Positions 31,653 to 35,772 of a stretch of 35,772 bases of DNA are shown here, in pieces; position 1 is the first letter of the stretch, and the number at the start of each line of letters is the position of its first letter. The translations under genes were made by a program, and so were the position numbers. The DNA lies in contig DATIYF010000072.1 of assembly GCA_035517775.1 (NCBI GenBank), forward strand, positions 1 to 35,772, given 5' to 3'. This DNA comes from DATIYF01 sp035517775 (GTDB lineage Bacteria; Acidobacteriota; Terriglobia; Terriglobales; Acidobacteriaceae). The notes under the pieces are model-generated. The model searched no databases, had not been told where the DNA came from, and worked only from the letters and a program-made list of their open reading frames with translations.

Positions 31653-32252
31653 CTACACGCCCGGCACCGGCGGGCAGCCGGGGAAGGAAGTCAGATACGT
31701 GTTGCCGATGTACTTCAAGTATTCGATGCCGGTCTTGCTGGTGAAAAATCCATCCGCCGTCATGCCGCGCAAGAAAGAGAAGAACTCCACACCCTGGCTT
31801 AGCCCGGCATCGCTCTCCGCGTTCTTGCTGTAGGCGATCAGGTCCAGAATCTCCTTCTGCTGTGCCGCGCCGCACTCCAGATAAGCCTTGCCATAACGGT
31901 CGTGGCAGGTGGAATCCAGCCACATCAGCCCCCCGCCCACAGCCACCTGAAAATCCGCGTTCTCGCTGGTCAGCAGATCAATGAACTCCGGCGCGCCAGC
32001 CTCAACCGCTCCGCCGCATTCCGCATCGGCAGGAATGATCGTCTGGCACAGTGCGCGCAGCGTCATGTATTGCTCCGGCGGAAAAAACTTCGGAATGTAC
32101 TTGTTCGCCGGAGATGCGCTCTTCTCCTCCGCAATCATGCGGTGCGCGTACTCCGCCGCCTGCGCGGGAATCACCCTCAGCACCGAACCAGCCACGGTGC
32201 CGATCGTCAACGTCCTGAGCACATCCCGCCGCGAAATGGAGCCAGCCCGCAT
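31653..32252 (-). CDS. Gluconate 2-dehydrogenase subunit 3-like protein (Tat signal)
   Basis: A 199-residue small subunit of the family that accompanies periplasmic GMC flavoprotein dehydrogenases. It has a Tat signal, SISRRDVLRTLTIGTVAGSV (about 5-24), cleaved near QAAEY. The family body follows: FFPPEQYMTLRALCQTIIPA (about 56-75), GAPEFIDLLTSENADF and a C-terminal TSFPGCPPVPGV. In characterised enzymes such as sorbitol, gluconate and glucoside dehydrogenases, this subunit carries the Tat signal and co-exports the signal-less catalytic subunit. Here it starts 3 nt after the GMC gene stop, fitting that arrangement. It binds no cofactor known to me. Confidence 0.88.
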   Translation of the reverse strand: MRAGSISRRDVLRTLTIGTVAGSVLRVIPAQAAEYAHRMIAEEKSASPANKYIPKFFPPEQYMTLRALCQTIIPADAECGGAVEAGAPEFIDLLTSENADFQVAVGGGLMWLDSTCHDRYGKAYLECGAAQQKEILDLIAYSKNAESDAGLSQGVEFFSFLRGMTADGFFTSKTGIEYLKYIGNTYLTSFPGCPPVPGV

Positions 32253-32255
32253 CCC

Positions 32256-33959
32256 TTATAGCTCTCCCTTTTTCGCCGCATCCAGCAGATACTCCGAAGC
32301 CCGCCACGAGAGCGCCATGATCGTCAGCGTCGGATTTTTGTCCGCATTGCTCACGAAGCAGGCCCCGTCGCTCACAAACACGTTCTTCACTTCGTGGGCC
32401 TGGCAATACTGGTTCAAGACGGAAGTCTTCGGGCTGTGGCCCATGCGCGCCGTGCCCAACTCGTGAATGATCACGCCGCCGTCGGCAATGCCGTAGGGGT
32501 GATCGGGGTCGGGCTTGTGCGGGGTAAAGTACGTTCCTCCCGCAGCTTCGACAATCGAGCCGAACGTCTCCTGCATATCTTTCGCCATCTTGATCTCGTT
32601 ATCGCCCCACTGCCAATGAAAGCGCAGCACGGGAATGCCCCACTCGTCCACCCTATCCGGGTCGATCTCGCAATAGCAGTTTTCGTTGGGAATCATTTCG
32701 CCGCGCCCGGCAAAGCCGATGAACGCGCCGTATTTGCGCCGGCACTCCTGTTTCAGCGGCGCGCCGTAACCCTCAAACGTCCTGCACACGTGGTCGAACA
32801 AGCCTATGCCCGGCATCTCGCGCCCACCGCCGAATTCAATGTGGTAACCGCGGAGAAAATCATTCTTCCGGTCGAACTTCCACCAGGGCATGTAGAGGTG
32901 CATGCCGCCCACGCCGTCATGGTTATGAGGAGTGAAATTCTCCAGCTGTGGAAAATACCCGAACCCGTCCGTGCCCACCGAGTCGGTAAGATAACGTCCC
33001 AGCACGCCGGAGGAATTCCCCAGCCCATCCGGAAACTGCGTGGACTTCGAATTCAACAGCAGCCGCGTGGATTCGCACGCACTCGCGCCGATCACGAATG
33101 CGCGGGCGTGAATCTGTCTTTCCGAGCGCGTGGGTTTATCAATATAGGAAACTGCCTGGGCGCGCCCGTCTTTGCCCACGATAATTTCCCGCGCCATCGC
33201 CCCCGTAATCAGTGTGAACCGCCCGGTCGCCTGGGCCGGAGGAATCATTACCTGGCTCGAACTGAAGTTCGAAGCCGAGATGCACCCTCGGCCGCACTGC
33301 CCGCAGTAATGGCAGGGAGCGCGCCCGTTGACAGATTTGGTGATGATGGCCATGCGCGAGGGAACACACAGAATGTTCAGCTTGTCGCAGGCTTTCTTGA
33401 CTAGAGTCTCAGTGCAGCGCGGCACCGGCGGCGGCAAAAAAATCCCATCGGGCGCACTGGGAATATTTTCCTTCGTGCCGAAAACGCCGATGTAAGACTC
33501 GACCTTGTCATAGTAGGGCGCGAGATCTTCGTAGCTGATCGGCCAGTCATCACCCATGCCGTCGCTGGAGCGCGCCTTGAAGTCCACGGGTGCGAAGCGC
33601 AGGGCGATGCGTCCCCAGTGATTGGTGCGGCCGCCCTCAATGCGCGAGCGAAACCAGCGAAAGCGCGAACCCGGCGCGTTGGTGTAGGGTTCGCCGGCAA
33701 TTTCCCAGGCGCCGTTGGGCGCCAGAAACTCGCCAAAATTTTCCCGTGCCTTGCCGCCCACACCCTCGCCGCGATGAGCAAGCTGGTAAGGCCACACGTG
33801 TTCTTTGAAATCTTTTTCGGGATCAAGCGGCGGCCCGGCTTCGAGCATCACCACGCTCAGGCCGCCTTCAGTCAGGACCTTGGCCGCTGTACCTCCGGCC
33901 GCGCCGGAGCCAACAATGCAGACGTCATAGACTTTCGGTGACCGAGCTACTTGCGCCAT
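32256..33959 (-). CDS. GMC family FAD oxidoreductase, catalytic subunit of a periplasmic sugar dehydrogenase
   Basis: A 567-residue GMC flavoprotein. It starts VYDVCIVGSGAAGGTAAKVL (about 10-29), the FAD-binding Rossmann motif, with VVMLEAGPPLD following. EGGRTNHWGRIALRF (about 108-122) is the second GMC FAD contact. By alignment with glucose oxidase, the catalytic His is His499 in HELGTARMG and its partner Asn542 in DKNPTLTIMAL. Four cysteines, C216-x2-C219-x2-C222-x3-C226, could bind an iron-sulfur cluster, as in FAD glucose dehydrogenase. There is no signal peptide, so export probably rides on the Tat subunit 3 encoded 3 nt downstream. The likely activity is oxidation of a sugar or glycoside hydroxyl with electrons passed to a cytochrome or quinone; substrate unknown. 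Confidence 0.9.
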   Translation of the reverse strand: MAQVARSPKVYDVCIVGSGAAGGTAAKVLTEGGLSVVMLEAGPPLDPEKDFKEHVWPYQLAHRGEGVGGKARENFGEFLAPNGAWEIAGEPYTNAPGSRFRWFRSRIEGGRTNHWGRIALRFAPVDFKARSSDGMGDDWPISYEDLAPYYDKVESYIGVFGTKENIPSAPDGIFLPPPVPRCTETLVKKACDKLNILCVPSRMAIITKSVNGRAPCHYCGQCGRGCISASNFSSSQVMIPPAQATGRFTLITGAMAREIIVGKDGRAQAVSYIDKPTRSERQIHARAFVIGASACESTRLLLNSKSTQFPDGLGNSSGVLGRYLTDSVGTDGFGYFPQLENFTPHNHDGVGGMHLYMPWWKFDRKNDFLRGYHIEFGGGREMPGIGLFDHVCRTFEGYGAPLKQECRRKYGAFIGFAGRGEMIPNENCYCEIDPDRVDEWGIPVLRFHWQWGDNEIKMAKDMQETFGSIVEAAGGTYFTPHKPDPDHPYGIADGGVIIHELGTARMGHSPKTSVLNQYCQAHEVKNVFVSDGACFVSNADKNPTLTIMALSWRASEYLLDAAKKGEL

Positions 33960-33979
33960 GCAGGAATCCCTTGAGTAGT

Positions 33980-34876
33980 TCAGAAGCGCAGCTTAGCCAG
34001 GTACTCGTAGCTCGTCTTGATGCTCTCGAACGGATGCGCCGGCTTGTCGTGCTCCACAAAATAGTGTTTGATACCCGCCTGCTCGGAATGGGAGAAAATC
34101 TTCTTCCAGTCAATCACCCCGCTGCCCACCTCGGTCATGCCCGGCATGGTATCGCCAAAATTTTGCGCGCCCGCCTCGCTCACCTTCGGAATGGCCTTCA
34201 CATCCTTGACATGCACCAGCGGAAAGCGGCCCGGGTATTTCTTGAAATAGGCGATAGGGTCGCCGCCGCCAACCGTAATCCAGCACAGGTCCATTTCCAT
34301 CTTCACCAGGTTCGGGTCCGTCTCCTGCAGCAGGATGTCATAGGGCAGCTTGCCCTCCACCGGAATGAACTCGAACCAGTGATTGTGATATGCAAACTGC
34401 AACCCCGCCTTCTTGCATGACTCGCCGGCGCGATTGAAAGCTGCGGCGGCGTTCTTCCAGCCGTCGGCCTTCTGGCGCACACTCTCGTCAATCCAGGGAT
34501 TCACGATGTAGCCCTGCCCGATCACGTGGCTGGCTTCAATAATGCGGGGAAAATTCTCCGGGCTAAGACTGGTGTAGTTCACATGCGCGGCGGGGACGGT
34601 CAGACCGTAGCGGTCGGCGCTGGCGCGAACTTCTTTCGGCGAGCGTCCAAAATAGGTGACCTTGCCGCCCTGCATCTCGAAGCCTGCCAGTTCGACTTCC
34701 TTGTACCCGATGGCCGCGACTTTCGCCAGGCTGCCATCGAAGTCCTTCACCATGGCATCGCGAACGGTGTACAGCTGCACCCCGATCTTCGAGATTTTGT
34801 GCTCGGCGGCCCAGGCCATCCGCTGGCTGAGCATTGCGGCGGCCGTCATGGTTCCCAGAAAGGTTCGGCGATTCAT
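33980..34876 (-). CDS. Tat-exported sugar phosphate isomerase/epimerase-like TIM-barrel protein
   Basis: A 298-residue AP-endonuclease-2-type TIM barrel (xylose-isomerase-like). The Tat signal MNRRTFLGTMTAAAMLSQRM is followed by KIGVQLYTVRDAMVKDFDGS, GYKEVELAGF, FAYHNHWFEFIPVEG (metal-ligand His region), KMEMDLCWITVGGGDPIAYF (Glu/Asp ligands), LVHVKDVKA and EHDKPAHPFESIKTSYEYL. Export means phosphosugars are unlikely substrates; free or oxidised sugars fit better. ATG 34876 places the Tat motif at the very start; ATG 34885 and GTG 34894 are alternatives. It is 20 nt upstream of the GMC gene in the same orientation, giving a three-gene operon (isomerase, dehydrogenase, subunit 3). Confidence 0.88.
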   Translation of the reverse strand: MNRRTFLGTMTAAAMLSQRMAWAAEHKISKIGVQLYTVRDAMVKDFDGSLAKVAAIGYKEVELAGFEMQGGKVTYFGRSPKEVRASADRYGLTVPAAHVNYTSLSPENFPRIIEASHVIGQGYIVNPWIDESVRQKADGWKNAAAAFNRAGESCKKAGLQFAYHNHWFEFIPVEGKLPYDILLQETDPNLVKMEMDLCWITVGGGDPIAYFKKYPGRFPLVHVKDVKAIPKVSEAGAQNFGDTMPGMTEVGSGVIDWKKIFSHSEQAGIKHYFVEHDKPAHPFESIKTSYEYLAKLRF

Positions 34877-34984
34877 CACGGGCATCTCTCCCACTGAGAT
34901 TTTTCCAAACAGCCGAGATTACTCCGCCCGCATCGCTAAGGTCAATGCAGTTTGAAACCTAGGTAGTGTCCTAATTCTGCGTTG

Positions 34985-35020
34985 CTGTGGCGGCGGGCGC
35001 GGATAGCACACCCGCCACAG
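34985..35020 (-). terminator. Hairpin after the P63C-domain gene
   Basis: CTGTGGCGG (34985-34993) and CCGCCACAG (35012-35020) are perfect 9-bp arms with an 18-nt loop, directly after the stop at 35023 on the minus strand. There is no T-run. It may mark termination or the end of an inserted segment. Confidence 0.4.
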
Positions 35021-35022
35021 TT

Positions 35023-35772
35023 TCATGTCCCACTAGCCTCGAAATGTAACGGAAGGGTTGTATTGATCTTGGGGAACGTTCTGTTTACCAGATCATAGTA
35101 TTTGTCGTATTCCCCAACGTTAAAGGGTCGCGCCATCCCAATCAGTTCATACAAATGGCGCGTCAAAGCCGGATGCCCCATGTCTGCGGTTAGATGTTGG
35201 AAATGCTTGTGCTCTCGGTAACCCTTTTCTGTAACGGGATTGCGTTTTCTCAATTCCTCCAAAACACCGGGTGCCAAGCGTGCATAGACCAGATCATTGA
35301 CGATATTGCCCATGATGGGCGACATTCTGCCATCATTCCAGTTCCATGCTTTTAGCCGGAAAATCTGTTTGTAAAACTCCATCGGGAAGGTGCGAACCCA
35401 TGCCATTAATTCCTTGGAAATGTACCGTTCTAGAATCTCTTGGAGGGCTTCGCGGTCACGAATTTCTTGATAACCCGTGGCCTCATGGACCAGGGCGATA
35501 ATTCCCACTCGCGCAAAGGCACGAACCAGAATATCGCACTGCTTTGCAATGTGATCCTGCTGATAATTCAACTTCCCTGCGTCACGTGCTGATAACACTG
35601 CTTCGCAGAGTTCCGGTAGAATCGTGGCCTCATAACCGTAAGCAAGCTGCCCTTTGTACTTGAATCGAATGGGTTCTGTGATCACAGCACGTAACTGTTC
35701 GGGAATAAAAGGGTTGATGGATTTTGTACTGACAAAATTAGCGAGGCGATCACCCCCGCCCTTAGTAGCGGT
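35023..35772 (-). CDS. P63C domain-containing protein, N-terminally truncated by window edge
   Basis: The minus-strand frame is open from the window edge to TGA at 35023 (249 residues seen). An internal GTG at 35685 is not the start, because coding continues upstream as GGGDRLANFVSTKSINPFIP and EQLRAVITEPIRFKYKG. Recognisable P63C features are YGYEATILPELCEAVLSARD, LNYQQDHIAKQCDILVRAFA, ALVHEATGYQ, RYISKELMAWVRTFPMEFYK and the C-terminal HKHFQHLTADMGHPALTRHL. P63C proteins occur in phages, prophages and islands; their function is unknown. Base composition is clearly lower in GC than the flanking genes (about 40% in the 60 nt from 35041, against about 60%), consistent with horizontal transfer. 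Confidence 0.82.
   Translation of the reverse strand, partial: TATKGGGDRLANFVSTKSINPFIPEQLRAVITEPIRFKYKGQLAYGYEATILPELCEAVLSARDAGKLNYQQDHIAKQCDILVRAFARVGIIALVHEATGYQEIRDREALQEILERYISKELMAWVRTFPMEFYKQIFRLKAWNWNDGRMSPIMGNIVNDLVYARLAPGVLEELRKRNPVTEKGYREHKHFQHLTADMGHPALTRHLYELIGMARPFNVGEYDKYYDLVNRTFPKINTTLPLHFEASGT

Noticed and set aside
34950..34990. Possible insertion-sequence end (GGTAGTGTCCTAATTCTGCG)
   Set aside because: The word looks like a transposon terminus, but no matching inverted copy or transposase is visible in the window.
1..35772. CRISPR arrays, tRNA and rRNA genes
   Set aside because: No regularly spaced identical repeats and no tRNA or rRNA signature sequences were seen on either strand.

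Overview
The window (35,772 bp, GC-rich, roughly 60% by eye) looks like a chromosomal piece of an acidobacterium (Acidobacteriota, Terriglobia-like). This is an inference from gene content: a diderm with a complete division and cell wall (dcw) cluster and a meso-diaminopimelate-type MurE, an Oar-type TonB-dependent receptor with an N-terminal carboxypeptidase-regulatory domain, several Tat-exported enzymes, and intergenic repeat families of the kind common in that phylum. No rRNA, tRNA, CRISPR array or intact insertion sequence was seen.

Region 1 (1-4939) is a putative folate one-carbon neighbourhood. A GcvT-like aminomethyltransferase, cut by the left edge, points left. Two tandem paralogous FAD oxidoreductases of the phytoene-desaturase/PYROXD2 type and then purU (10-formyl-THF deformylase) point right. 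Region 2 (5108-23456) is the dcw cluster, all on the minus strand. In transcription order it is mraZ, rsmH, a 54-codon ORF of unknown function, ftsL, ftsI (with a PASTA domain), murE, murF, mraY, murD, ftsW, murG, murC, ftsQ, ftsA, ftsZ. It makes UDP-MurNAc-pentapeptide and lipid I/II and builds the septal machinery. murB and ddl are absent from the cluster. Upstream of mraZ there is a good sigma70-type promoter followed by 10-bp-spaced repeats that look like an MraZ operator. Several gene junctions inside the cluster carry unrelated short repeats.

Region 3 (23761-27093) is one large Oar-like TonB-dependent receptor. Region 4 (27477-31492) is a mixed set: an exported cyanophycinase-like S51 peptidase, a YbjQ-family protein, a PEP-mutase/isocitrate-lyase superfamily enzyme, a 59-residue CPXCG zinc-ribbon protein and, divergently, a Tat-exported M24 (Xaa-Pro) peptidase.

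Region 5 (31653-34876) is a compact minus-strand operon for periplasmic sugar oxidation: a Tat-exported TIM-barrel sugar isomerase/epimerase-like protein, a GMC flavoprotein with a four-cysteine cluster, and a Tat-carrying gluconate-2-dehydrogenase subunit 3-like partner. It resembles glucoside 3-dehydrogenase / 3-keto-sugar systems. The right edge holds a 5'-truncated, visibly lower-GC gene with a phage-associated P63C domain, probably acquired by transfer.
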